Shown here piece after piece: positions 18,154 to 26,148 of a DNA stretch of 64,000 bases. The translations under genes were made by a program, and so were the position numbers. The stretch is from Rhodoglobus sp. (lineage in GTDB: Bacteria; Actinomycetota; Actinomycetes; Actinomycetales; Microbacteriaceae), in contig JAODAQ010000004.1 of the NCBI GenBank assembly GCA_025463515.1, positions 1-64,000 of the forward strand, given 5' to 3'. The notes under the pieces are model-generated. The model made no database searches. It was not told the origin of the DNA and worked only from the letters and a program-made list of their open reading frames with translations. Each line of letters opens with the position of its first letter. The stretch's first letter is position 1.

Positions 18154-19653
18154 TTAGTGTCCGCCGCCCCAGGCGTTCTCGCCCTCGGCACCCGCGTGGT
18201 CGAACTCGACCGGCTTCGGCACGAAGAACGCGGCGACGATGGCGAGCAGCGAGATGAACGCGCCGGCCATGAACGCGTTGTGGACTCCAACCGCCTCAGC
18301 CGGAGCGCCGTCGGGGTTGCCGCCGGCCGTCAGCTGGCCGATGGTGAAGAGCGCCACGAAGAGCGCCGTGCCCGCGGCTCCGGCGAGCTGCTGGACTGTC
18401 GCGATCGTCGCGCTGCCGTACGAGTACAGACGCGGGTTGAGCGCGGCCATCGACGAGGTGAACAGCGGTGTGAACATGAACGCGAGCCCGACGCTCAGGA
18501 ACACGTGCAGCCCGAGGACCACGCCCCACGGGGTGCCTTCGCCGAGCAGCATCCAGAAGCCCCAGAGTGCGGCGCTCACGACCACGGCGCCCGGGAGGAT
18601 GAGCGGTCGTGGCCCGAAGCGGTCGTAGAGGCGGCCGATGAAGGGACCCGCGACACCCATCAGGAGGCTGCCGGGCACGAGTAGGAGGCCGCTCAGGGCG
18701 GGCTCGATGCCGAGCACCTTCTGCGTGTAGATCGGGAGGAGGAATACGGTGCCGAAGAGCGCGCCCATCATGACCACCATGAGGACGATCGCGATGGTGA
18801 ACCCGCGGGACTTGAACGTGCGGAGGTCGAGGAACGCCCGGTCACCGCCCTGCAGCACGAGCTGCCGGACGATGAAGAGGATCAGCGATGCGCCGCCGAC
18901 GGCGAGCGGGATCCACGGGGCAACCGGCGCCTCGCCCGCGGCCGACTCGCCCAGGCTCGACAGGCCGTAGATCAGGCCGCCGAATGCGAACGCGGAGAGG
19001 ATGACCGAGAGGGTGTCGAGCGGGACCTTCCGCGGCTCGGTGACGTTCTGCACGCGTAGCGCGCCGAGAACCAGCGCGGCGATCGCGATGGGCAGCACGA
19101 TGATGAAGATGAAGCGCCAGTGCAGCCCCTGCACGATCGCGCCGCCGATGGCCGGGCCGAGGGCCGGCGCCACCGACATGACGATCGAGATGTTGCCCAT
19201 GGTCTTGCCGCGCTCGTGCGGCGGAACCAGCGTCATGACGGTCGTCATGAGCAGCGGCATCATGATCGCGGTACCGCTGGCCTGGACGATTCGGCCCGCG
19301 AGCAGGATCTCGAACCCGGGAGCGATCGCGGCGATCGCCGTGCCGAGACTGAAGAGGCTCATGGCGAGGATGAACACGGTGCGCGTGTTGAGCCTCTGCA
19401 TGAGGAATCCGGTCGTGGGGATGACGACGGCCATGGTCAGCATGAACGCCGTCGTGAGCCACTGGGCCGTGCTCGCCGGGATGCTGAGGTCGGCCATGAC
19501 GGCCGGGATCGCGACGCTGATGATGGTCTCGTTGAGGAACACCACGAAGGTGGCCACGAGCATCAGGTTGATGACGAGGTTGTTGCGCCTGCGGTGGTCG
19601 GGGGTGGCCGAATTCACAGCATTCGCGTCGATGGTGAGGGCGCTGTCAGACAA
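18154..19653 (-). CDS. MFS drug exporter, DHA2 (14-TM) family
   Basis: A 499-residue multidrug transporter of the EmrB/QacA type with about 14 hydrophobic segments, NETIISVAIPAVMADL in TM1, an arginine-bearing motif A-like loop (GFLMQRLNTRTVF) and a motif C-like APALGPAIGGAI in TM5. The start is a TTG at 19653, just after a weak GGGAA ribosome site; a GTG 12 codons later is an alternative. It is unlike the first MFS protein at 9637 in detail, so it is not a recent duplicate. Substrate unknown and no adjacent regulator. Confidence 0.9.
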   Translation of the reverse strand: MSDSALTIDANAVNSATPDHRRRNNLVINLMLVATFVVFLNETIISVAIPAVMADLSIPASTAQWLTTAFMLTMAVVIPTTGFLMQRLNTRTVFILAMSLFSLGTAIAAIAPGFEILLAGRIVQASGTAIMMPLLMTTVMTLVPPHERGKTMGNISIVMSVAPALGPAIGGAIVQGLHWRFIFIIVLPIAIAALVLGALRVQNVTEPRKVPLDTLSVILSAFAFGGLIYGLSSLGESAAGEAPVAPWIPLAVGGASLILFIVRQLVLQGGDRAFLDLRTFKSRGFTIAIVLMVVMMGALFGTVFLLPIYTQKVLGIEPALSGLLLVPGSLLMGVAGPFIGRLYDRFGPRPLILPGAVVVSAALWGFWMLLGEGTPWGVVLGLHVFLSVGLAFMFTPLFTSSMAALNPRLYSYGSATIATVQQLAGAAGTALFVALFTIGQLTAGGNPDGAPAEAVGVHNAFMAGAFISLLAIVAAFFVPKPVEFDHAGAEGENAWGGGH

Positions 19654-19814
19654 AGAGGTTCCCGTCGGTTGTGCTGGAGAATGTCGCGAGCAACCCGGCC
19701 CGCACGGAAAGTAAACGTTGTGAACATCCTGTCCTATTCCACCGACATTGATCCACTCGAAACGGCGACTGATCTTTCGCCCCTCGCGAACACGCTAAGC
19801 TATTCGAGTTGTCA

Positions 19815-19888
19815 CGGGCTGTAGCGCAGCTTGGTAGCGCACCTGACTGGGGGTCAGGGGGTCGCAGGTTCAAATCCTGTCAGCCCGA
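19815..19888 (+). tRNA. tRNA-Pro (anticodon GGG)
   Basis: A full cloverleaf is visible: acceptor stem CGGGCTG/CAGCCCG, D-arm GCGC...GCGC, anticodon arm CCTGA-CTGGGGG-TCAGG with GGG at 19849-19851, and T-arm GCAGG-TTCAAAT-CCTGT. CCA is not encoded. A hairpin terminator follows 13 nt downstream. Its 3' end is repeated in inverted orientation at 19951-19970. Confidence 0.97.
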
Positions 19889-19970
19889 CCGAGATGACAG
19901 GAACGGCCACCGATATAGGTGGCCGTTTCCGTTTAACCTCTGGGCCGTTGCTGTCACCTCGGTCGGGCTG
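19881..19970. repeat. Inverted repeat containing the tRNA-Pro 3' end
   Basis: CAGCCCGACCGAGATGACAG (19881-19900) and the reverse complement of 19951-19970 agree at 19 of 20 positions. The left arm starts with the 3' acceptor strand of the tRNA. The right arm lies beyond the terminator. Copies of tRNA 3' ends often mark attachment sites or element boundaries, but those are usually direct rather than inverted. Confidence 0.85.
19902..19934 (+). terminator. tRNA-Pro terminator
   Basis: A perfect 10-bp stem AACGGCCACC/GGTGGCCGTT closes a 6-nt loop GATATA and is followed by a pyrimidine-rich TCCGTTT. Placement right after the tRNA supports a terminator. Confidence 0.85.
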
Positions 19971-20172
19971 ACCCGGACGCGAAGCTGCTCGTGGGCCCCC
20001 GCTGAGCAGTCCAGAAAATCGCGCCTGCCCAAGACTCCTCCGCCGCACCCGAGGCGCAGCCGCCTGCAACCCGCCCTCAACTCAGCCGCAGATTGCACTG
20101 TAAGAGGGGAAGCACGAGTCGTAGACCCTTGTCCTCGGTGCCAGGGCCCGCGTGGGGAGTTCTGGCAGATCA
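19971..20172. other. Intergenic region without a supported gene
   Basis: About 200 nt between the tRNA-linked repeat and the end of the VOC gene. I see no ribosome site with a plausible start codon and no RNA fold. A short forward frame ending at 20186 contains CPRC followed by GEFWQII, which might be a relic of a zinc-ribbon protein, but it has no start. Confidence 0.5.
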
Positions 20173-20835
20173 TCACTGAAGCTTGAGAACGGATGAGGGC
20201 GCGAGCACTATGTCGGCGGGCGCTCCAGCTCGGGCATCCACCTCGATCGCACTCATTCGCGCGGCGAGCGAGGTGGGAAACCACGGCCGGCCCGGCCCGA
20301 CGAGGATCAGCAGCCCGTCGATGTCGCCGACCGGTGCGAAGTCGGGGGCATTCCAGCCATAGGGGGAGACCCCGTGCTCCGCGAGCTCGCGCAGGGCGCG
20401 CGGCACGTCGTCGACGGCGATCCCCACCTCGCTCACGTTCAGCAGGTCGGAGCTGGAGAACTCCCCGCTCGTCGAGTTGTCGAGGTCGCGGCGGATGATG
20501 AACTCGAGGATCGTGCCATCCGGGCTCATGAAGTAGAGGGAGCGCGCGTTCCACGAGGGCGCGGTCTCGAACTCGTCCGCGCCGTCGGCCGTGAGCAGCT
20601 CCACGCGGGCACTGATCCACGCCTTCGACGCCTCGAACTTGTTCGAGGGGATCGTGATCGCGAGGTGGTGCGGCCCGACGTGCGAGGGATCGCTGCGGAC
20701 CTCGAGGATGCTGGTCCCGATGGTCACACGAGCCCGCTCGCCTTCGCGGACCACCGGCAGCTCGAGCACGTGCTCGTAGAAGTCTGCCGACACGTCGAGG
20801 TCGGCCACTGCAAGGGACACCGCGTGTATTCGCAT
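20173..20835 (-). CDS. VOC (glyoxalase/dioxygenase) superfamily protein
   Basis: A 220-residue protein with two beta-alpha-beta-beta-beta modules typical of the vicinal oxygen chelate fold: the first starts at HAVSLAVADLDVSADFYEHVL, the second around VSEVGIAVDDVPRALREL. Possible metal ligands are His near residue 4, His in GPHHLAI and Glu in ILEFIIRR. The family includes glyoxalase I, extradiol dioxygenases and antibiotic-binding proteins; which applies is not clear. The ATG lies 30 nt from a divergent gene, so the two share a short promoter region. Confidence 0.82.
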   Translation of the reverse strand: MRIHAVSLAVADLDVSADFYEHVLELPVVREGERARVTIGTSILEVRSDPSHVGPHHLAITIPSNKFEASKAWISARVELLTADGADEFETAPSWNARSLYFMSPDGTILEFIIRRDLDNSTSGEFSSSDLLNVSEVGIAVDDVPRALRELAEHGVSPYGWNAPDFAPVGDIDGLLILVGPGRPWFPTSLAARMSAIEVDARAGAPADIVLAPSSVLKLQ

Positions 20836-20865
20836 ACCTAGCGCAACGTGGGCCACAGTAGATGT

Positions 20866-21389
20866 ATGCCATCCCCGCAGGCGCTCAGCGAAGAGGACCG
20901 CCGCAGTGCCGCCCTGTGGGCGGCCGACTGCGCCGAGCGCGTCCTGCCGCTGTTCGAGGCGGAGGCGCCGAGCGACGACCGGGCGCGCGACGGCATCGCC
21001 CGCGCGCGGGCCTTCGGAAGAGGCGAGCTCACCGCAGCAGGGGAGATCCGCAGGCGATTCGAGGCGGGCCGTGCGGCGAGCTCGGCGAAGAGTCCGGCAG
21101 CAATAGCCGCAGCCCGCGCGGCGGGCCAGGCATCGGGGGTTGCGCACATGGGCGCGCACGCCCTCGGCGCGGCCGCCTACGCGGCGAAAGCCGCAGACCT
21201 CGCCGCTCCGGGCACGCGCGCCGACGAGGTCCGGTGGCAGCTCGACCACATGAGCGCGGAGGTTCGCAGTGCCCTCCAAGAGTTGCCGCTGCTCGGCACC
21301 GACTCAGCCGGACCCTTGGGCGCCGGCCTGCTCGCCACGGGAGCGTTGGGGGAGGTCATCCGTGAGATTCAGACTGCTCTCCAAAATGA
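20866..21389 (+). CDS. Imm-5-like putative immunity protein, no in-frame stop
   Basis: About 174 Ala-rich helical residues (LSEEDRRSAALWAADCAERV at the start, REIQTALQ at the end) resemble the Imm-5-like family, predicted as toxin-immunity proteins on comparative grounds only. The frame has no stop at the expected place: it runs on through a ribosome site and the ATG of the next gene (21478) in the same frame, so a 344-residue fusion with the YCII protein is formally possible. One extra base in the AAAA run at 21383-21386 would bring TGA 21387-21389 into frame directly after REIQTALQ, so a one-base deletion or sequencing undercall is the simplest explanation. No partner toxin is seen nearby. 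Confidence 0.6.
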
Positions 21390-21477
21390 GTTTGCCGACA
21401 GTGTCGATATCCGCGTTCGCCAGTCGACGTGTGAGTATGAGGCCGCATCGGGCGGCCCAGGTCAAAGGAGAAACACC

Positions 21478-21900
21478 ATGAAGTACATGCTCATCATGCG
21501 CAGCTCGGCCGAAGCCGTTGAGGCTTACGAGCAGCTCGACTTCGAGGCGGTCATCAATGCGATGGGCGCCTACAACGAGTCGATGATCAAGGCCGGTGTG
21601 CTGCTCGCCGGCGACGGTCTCACCGACGCCAAGGAGGGCTTCGTCGTCGACTTCTCGGCCGAGAAGCCGATCATCACCGACGGCCCCTACGGCGAGGTCA
21701 ACGAGCTGTTCAACGGCTTCTGGATCATCGAGGCGTCGTCCAAGGAGGAGGCCGCCGAGTGGGCGAGCCGCGCTCCGCTCGGTGCCGGTAGCAAGCTCGA
21801 GGTGCGCCGCGTCACCGACGAGAGCGACTTCGCGGACTACGCCGACAACGAGTTCATCCAGAAGGAGAAGGAGTGGCGCGCTGACGGGTCGCTGGCCTAG
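21478..21900 (+). CDS. YCII (DGPF) domain protein
   Basis: A 140-residue small protein of the YCII/DGPF family, with the family motif here reading DGPYGEVNELFNGFWII. The ATG at 21478 has an excellent ribosome site (AAAGGAG, 7 nt upstream). It ends with a one-base overlap (TAGTGAGC) with the sigma factor gene. DGPF proteins are the regular genomic partners of ECF42 sigma factors; they are the probable targets or modulators, but their chemistry is unknown. It lies in frame with the upstream Imm-5-like frame. Confidence 0.88.
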   Translation: MKYMLIMRSSAEAVEAYEQLDFEAVINAMGAYNESMIKAGVLLAGDGLTDAKEGFVVDFSAEKPIITDGPYGEVNELFNGFWIIEASSKEEAAEWASRAPLGAGSKLEVRRVTDESDFADYADNEFIQKEKEWRADGSLA

Positions 21901-23129
21901 TGAGCGACATCCGGCGCACGGTCGACGCCGTCTGGCGCATCGAGGGCGGGCGCATCGTCGCCACGCTCGCGAAGGTGACCGGTGACGTCGGCCTCGCCGA
22001 GGACCTCGCCCAGGAGGCCGTCGCCGACGCGCTCGTGCAGTGGCCGGAGTCGGGCGTCCCGCAGAACGCGGGCGCCTGGCTCACGGCCGTCGCGAAGCGC
22101 AAGGCCATCGACGGCTGGCGCCGGCGAGAGCGGCTGGATGCCCGCCACGAGGCGATCGCGCACGATCTGGCTTCTCGGCCCGAGGACGAGTGGGAGCCGA
22201 TAGACGACGACCTCCTGCGGCTCGTCTTCACCGCCTGCCACCCGGTGCTCACGCGCGAGGCGCAGGTCGCGCTCACCCTCCGCATCGTCGGCGGGCTGGG
22301 CACCGAGGAGCTGGCACGGATGTTCCTCGTGCCGGTGGCCACCGTCCAGCAGCGCATCGTGCGGGCGAAGAAGACCCTGTCGCTGGCGAAGGTGCCGTTC
22401 GAGGTTCCGGATCCGAGTGAGTGGTCGGAGCGGTTGGCCGGAGTGCTCGCGGTCGTCTACCTGATCTTCACGGAGGGGTATGCCGCGACATCCGGCGACC
22501 GTCTGATTCGCACCGAGCTCGCGAATGAGGCGCTGCGCCTGGGCCGGGTGCTCGCGGGGCTGCTGCCTCGGGAGCCCGAGGTGCACGGGCTCGTCGCGCT
22601 CATGGAGCTGCAGGCGTCCCGGTTCGGTGCGCGGACCCAGCGCGACGGCACGCCGGTACTGCTCGCGGACCAGGACCGCTCACGCTGGGACCGCGCCCAG
22701 ATCGCCCGCGGCTCGGCTGCCCTGGCCACGGCCGACTCGCTCGGCCGGGGCCGCACCGCGTACGCGCTGCAGGCCGCGATCGCGGAGTGCCACGCGACGG
22801 CCGCGAGTGTGGAGGAGACCGACTGGGAGCGGATCGTGCTGCTTTACGAGGCCCTCGGCCAGCTCGCGCCCAACCCCGTTGTCGAGCTCAACCGAGCGGT
22901 CGCCGTGTCGATGGTGACCGGCCCGGCCAACGCCCTGCTCATCGTCGACCGGCTGGCGGGGGAGGGCAGCCTCCGCGGCTCGCACCTGCTGCCGAGCGTG
23001 CGCGGCGAGCTGCTCGCGCAACTCGGCCGCACCGAGGAGGCCCGCTCCGAGCTCGTCACCGCGGCCCGACTCGCGGGCAACGACCGCCAGCGCGACCTGC
23101 TGCTCGCGAAGGCGGCGGCGCTCAACTGA
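21900..23129 (+). CDS. ECF42-type RNA polymerase sigma factor with C-terminal TPR region
   Basis: A 409-residue extracytoplasmic-function sigma factor. Sigma-2 (DVGLAEDLAQEAVADAL) and sigma-4 (TEELARMFLVPVATVQQRIVRAKKTL) regions occupy residues 1-165; residues 170-409 form a helical extension with TPR-like pairs, including YLIFTEGYA and PNPVVELNRAVA, characteristic of group ECF42. No anti-sigma factor gene is adjacent, in line with that group, where the C-terminal extension is needed for activity. It starts with GTG overlapping the YCII stop, so both form one operon. Its 3' end overlaps helR on the other strand by 8 nt. Confidence 0.92.
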   Translation: MSDIRRTVDAVWRIEGGRIVATLAKVTGDVGLAEDLAQEAVADALVQWPESGVPQNAGAWLTAVAKRKAIDGWRRRERLDARHEAIAHDLASRPEDEWEPIDDDLLRLVFTACHPVLTREAQVALTLRIVGGLGTEELARMFLVPVATVQQRIVRAKKTLSLAKVPFEVPDPSEWSERLAGVLAVVYLIFTEGYAATSGDRLIRTELANEALRLGRVLAGLLPREPEVHGLVALMELQASRFGARTQRDGTPVLLADQDRSRWDRAQIARGSAALATADSLGRGRTAYALQAAIAECHATAASVEETDWERIVLLYEALGQLAPNPVVELNRAVAVSMVTGPANALLIVDRLAGEGSLRGSHLLPSVRGELLAQLGRTEEARSELVTAARLAGNDRQRDLLLAKAAALN

Positions 23130-25305
23130 GCATCACGAGTTCCTGCGTCGCCCGCGTCATCGCGACGTACCGGTCGACGGCGCCCTCGATCCCGTCGCCG
23201 AACCGCTCCGGATGCACGAGCACGACGAGGTCGAACTCGAGCCCCTTCGACAGCTCCGGCGCGATCGACTGCACCCGCGGCCCCGACGGGAACCCGGGAT
23301 CGCCGATCACGCACGCGACGCCCTCGTCGTGGGCGGCGAGCCAGGAATCGAGGAGGGAGGGCAGCTCCTCCACAGCTCCGTGCAGCACGGGGATGCCGCT
23401 GCTGCGGATCGACGTCGGCACGTTGGCATCCGGCAGCACCGCCCTGATGACGGGCTCCGCCTCGGCCATCACCTCCTCGGGGGTCCGGTAGTTGATGCTG
23501 AGGGTGGCGAGCTCGACCTGGCTGAGGCCGACGCGCTCGAGCCGCTCCCGCCACGACTCGGTGAAGCCGTGCCGGGCCTGCGCGCGGTCGCCCACGATCG
23601 TGAAGCTGCGGGAGGGGCAGCGGGCGAGCAGCATCTGCCATTCCGCGTCGGTGAGCTCCTGCGCCTCGTCCACGACGACGTGCGCGAACGGACCCGCCAG
23701 CACGTCCGGGTCGATGCTCGGCAGCGCGGCCTCGTCGACGAGTGTCGAGCGCAGGTCCTGGCCGCGAAGCATCGACATGACCTTCAGGTCGGAGTCGTCG
23801 CTCGCGATGAGGTCGTCCACGACGTCGGACATGCGGCGGCGCTCGGCGGCCGTCGCGGCCTTCTGCTGCTGGCGGCGGCGGGATGCCCCGGGGTCGCCGA
23901 GCCGCAGGCGGGCGGCGTCGAGCAGCGGCAGGTCAGACACCGTCCAGGCCCGGGCATCCGTGCGCTGCAGGGCGTCGACCTCGGCGGAGCTCAGCCACGG
24001 CGCGCACCGGCGCAGGAAGGCCGCATCCGACCAGAACCTGGCGACGACATCCGCTGCCTCCAGCAGCGGCCACGCGCGGGCGAAGGCGGCGGCGAGCTCG
24101 GGGTCGTCGGCGAGTCCCTCGCGGAGCCCGTCCTCCCGGTCGCGCACGAGACCGTAGGCGTCGAAGTCGGTGGCCTCCTCCTCGCGCTCCTCGCCGAGCT
24201 GGTCGAGGAGGATGTCGAGCAGCGCCTCCCACACCTCCTCGCGGGCCTCGTTGTGCGGAGTGCCGGCGTCGGCGGCCTCGAAGGCCTCCGCCCAGTCGGC
24301 GGGCGTGATCCGGATGTCGGCCCACGCGGTCTCGACGGTCACGGTGCGGGTCGGCGGGAGCTCGGCGATGCGCACGGCGGTCTCGACCGCGCGCACGAGC
24401 TCGGCGGACGACTTGAGCCTCGCGGCATCCGGCCCGTCTTCGCCCGCAGCCTGCCCCTCGGGAACCAGGTCGCGCAGGGTGCAGGTGTGCACTCCCTCCT
24501 CCCCGAGGCTCGGGAGCACGTCGTCGACGTACGCGAGGTAGCCCTGGCTCGGGCCGACGAAGAGCACGCCGCCGCGGCCCTGGCTGAGGCGCGGGTCGGA
24601 GTACAGGAGGTACGCCGTGCGGTGCAGGGCGACGACGGTCTTGCCGGTACCGGGCCCGCCGTCGACGACGAGGGCGCCACGGGCTCCGGCGCGGATGATC
24701 GCGTCCTGGTCGGCCTGGATCGTGCCGAGCACGTCGCGCATCCGCGGTGAGCGACTGCTGCCGAGGCTCGCTATGAACGCCGACTGGTCGTCGAGCGCGG
24801 CGGCGTGGCCCTCGAAGCCGTCCGCCGTGAACACCTCGTCCCAGTAGTCGTTGATGCGGCCGCGGGTCCAGCGGTAGCGGCGGCGGCTCGCGAGGCCCAT
24901 CGGGTTGGCGTGGGTGGCGCCGAAGAACGGCTCGGCGGCGGGGGAGCGCCAGTCGAGGAGGAGGCGCCGGCCTTCGCTGTCGGTCAGGCCGAACCGGCCG
25001 ATGTAGACCGGCTCCGGCTCGTCGACCGCGACCATCTGCCCGAGGCAGAGGTCCAGTCCGTAGCGCCGCAGCGCGCGCAGCCGGGCGGTGAGGCGGTGGA
25101 CCTCGAGGTCGCGCTCCATCGCGGCCTGGCCGGTGCCGCCGGGGGCCTTGCGCTCGGCATCCAGCCGGTCCGAGAGTTCGGCGATGGAGAGGTCGAGGCT
25201 CGCCGATAGGGCGGCGAAGTGCAGTTCGTCGGCGGCGATCAGGGCGGGGTCGGCTTTGGCGGAGAGGCGGGCGGGCAGATCGAAGGCGCTGGTAGTCACG
25301 GTCAT
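23122..25305 (-). CDS. helR: HelR-like RNA polymerase-protecting helicase-family ATPase
   Basis: A 727-residue superfamily 1 (UvrD/HelD-like) ATPase. An N-terminal coiled coil (residues 20-90) precedes Walker A GGPGTGKT (216-223); later come DEAQELTDAEW (motif II), GDRAQARHGF (motif III-like), SINYRT (motif IV) and GLEFDLVVLV (motif V). The HelR branch of HelD proteins dislodges rifamycin from RNA polymerase and recycles stalled enzyme. HelR rather than HelD or UvrD is inferred from the size, the early TRLRALRRYGL-like coiled coil and the palindrome 18 nt before the ATG, which resembles a rifamycin-associated element. The ATG at 25305 has a GGAAG ribosome site. It follows iclR on the same strand but probably has its own promoter. 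Confidence 0.82.
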   Translation of the reverse strand: MTVTTSAFDLPARLSAKADPALIAADELHFAALSASLDLSIAELSDRLDAERKAPGGTGQAAMERDLEVHRLTARLRALRRYGLDLCLGQMVAVDEPEPVYIGRFGLTDSEGRRLLLDWRSPAAEPFFGATHANPMGLASRRRYRWTRGRINDYWDEVFTADGFEGHAAALDDQSAFIASLGSSRSPRMRDVLGTIQADQDAIIRAGARGALVVDGGPGTGKTVVALHRTAYLLYSDPRLSQGRGGVLFVGPSQGYLAYVDDVLPSLGEEGVHTCTLRDLVPEGQAAGEDGPDAARLKSSAELVRAVETAVRIAELPPTRTVTVETAWADIRITPADWAEAFEAADAGTPHNEAREEVWEALLDILLDQLGEEREEEATDFDAYGLVRDREDGLREGLADDPELAAAFARAWPLLEAADVVARFWSDAAFLRRCAPWLSSAEVDALQRTDARAWTVSDLPLLDAARLRLGDPGASRRRQQQKAATAAERRRMSDVVDDLIASDDSDLKVMSMLRGQDLRSTLVDEAALPSIDPDVLAGPFAHVVVDEAQELTDAEWQMLLARCPSRSFTIVGDRAQARHGFTESWRERLERVGLSQVELATLSINYRTPEEVMAEAEPVIRAVLPDANVPTSIRSSGIPVLHGAVEELPSLLDSWLAAHDEGVACVIGDPGFPSGPRVQSIAPELSKGLEFDLVVLVHPERFGDGIEGAVDRYVAMTRATQELVMLS

Positions 25306-25322
25306 CGATCTTCCGCCGCGAG

Positions 25323-25345
25323 GGGGGTCTTGCGGCAAGCCCCCC
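25323..25345 (-). promoter_or_regulatory. 23-bp palindrome upstream of helR, RAE-like
   Basis: On the minus strand GGGGGCTTGCCGCAAGACCCCC: eleven base pairs around a single central base with one mismatch (25328/25340). It lies 18 nt before the helR ATG and overlaps the expected transcription start, given TATAAC at 25350-25355 on the minus strand. Rifamycin-associated elements are inverted repeats of this type (about 19 bp, GGGGCTTGC-like as I recall) in front of rifamycin-resistance genes including helR. Identity with the published consensus is not checked here. Confidence 0.7.
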
Positions 25346-25351
25346 AGTGAG

Positions 25352-26074
25352 TTATATCTTGAAAGTGGAGAGAGGTGCGTACTCTCCCGCAATCGCATCC
25401 CGTGCAGCGATGAGCCGGGCGCCGACGGCACTCTCGCCCGGTGATCCCGCCGCGACGAAGACCACGGCCAGCGCACTCGGCGGGCTCCCGCGGACCTCCA
25501 GCGGCACGGCCACCGAGCTGAGCCCCGAGATCACCTCGTCATGACTGGTCGCCCAGCCCGTCTCGCGCACGCGCAGTGACTCCTCGCGGCGCGCGCCCAC
25601 GCCGTGCACCGCGAGCTGGTCGTCGGTCAGCAGCGACTGGATGGCGATGCCCGGCGCTCCCACGAGCAGCGAGTGGCGCGTGCCGGGCCGCTGCGCGACG
25701 GTCGCCGTCCCCGCGCGCGGCTGGACGCTGAGCAGGGTGACGCACTCGGTGTGGTCGAGCACGACGAGGAAGGCCGTCATCGCGAGCTCGTTGGCGACGG
25801 CGGTCAACTCGGGCAGCGCTGACGACTGGAGGTCGCGCTCGACCCCGTGAGCGAGCACGGCCATGCGCGGGGCCAGCGAGACCAGGCCGGCGGCGTCGCG
25901 GGAGACGAGCCCGTGGTCCTCGAGGGTGCGGAGGATCCGGTAGACGATCGAGCGGTGCACGTCGAGCGACTGGGCCAAGCCGGCGATGGTCTGGGGTGAT
26001 TCCGCGAGCACCTCGAGCACGCGGATGCCGCGCGACAGCGTCTGGGAGTGCGGGGCGGTCGTTGCATCCGGCAT
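25352..26074 (-). CDS. IclR-family transcriptional regulator
   Basis: A 240-residue regulator with an N-terminal winged helix (LAQSLDVHRSIVYRILRTLEDHGLVSR, about residues 35-60 after the SRGIRVLEVLAE lead-in) and a C-terminal effector-binding domain. IclR proteins usually control aromatic catabolism. It is divergent from the FAD monooxygenase, with a 74-nt intergenic region holding a palindrome, so it most likely controls that gene and itself. The coding region ends 6 nt before the helR palindrome. Confidence 0.9.
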   Translation of the reverse strand: MPDATTAPHSQTLSRGIRVLEVLAESPQTIAGLAQSLDVHRSIVYRILRTLEDHGLVSRDAAGLVSLAPRMAVLAHGVERDLQSSALPELTAVANELAMTAFLVVLDHTECVTLLSVQPRAGTATVAQRPGTRHSLLVGAPGIAIQSLLTDDQLAVHGVGARREESLRVRETGWATSHDEVISGLSSVAVPLEVRGSPPSALAVVFVAAGSPGESAVGARLIAARDAIAGEYAPLSTFKI

Positions 26075-26111
26075 CGTCTCGTCCTAAGGTTGTCCTGATT
26101 GAGAACTACGC

Positions 26112-26126
26112 GTTCGATAATAGAAC
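26112..26126. promoter_or_regulatory. Palindromic candidate IclR operator
   Basis: GTTCGATAATAGAAC is a GTTC-N7-GAAC palindrome with an A/T-rich centre, in the middle of the only A/T-rich stretch between the divergent regulator and monooxygenase genes. IclR operators are typically 13-17 bp pseudo-palindromes. Confidence 0.5.
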
Positions 26127-26148
26127 ACATCACAACGGGGTGACAAGC

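Noticed and set aside
19854-20069. A minus-strand frame ending in VGLTGFEPATP across the tRNA-Pro gene
   Set aside because: This peptide is a familiar false translation of a tRNA complement.
20100-20186. Short plus-strand frame with CPRC...GEFWQII, perhaps a zinc-ribbon protein end
   Set aside because: No start codon with ribosome site and no other domain part; too little to call a gene or pseudogene.
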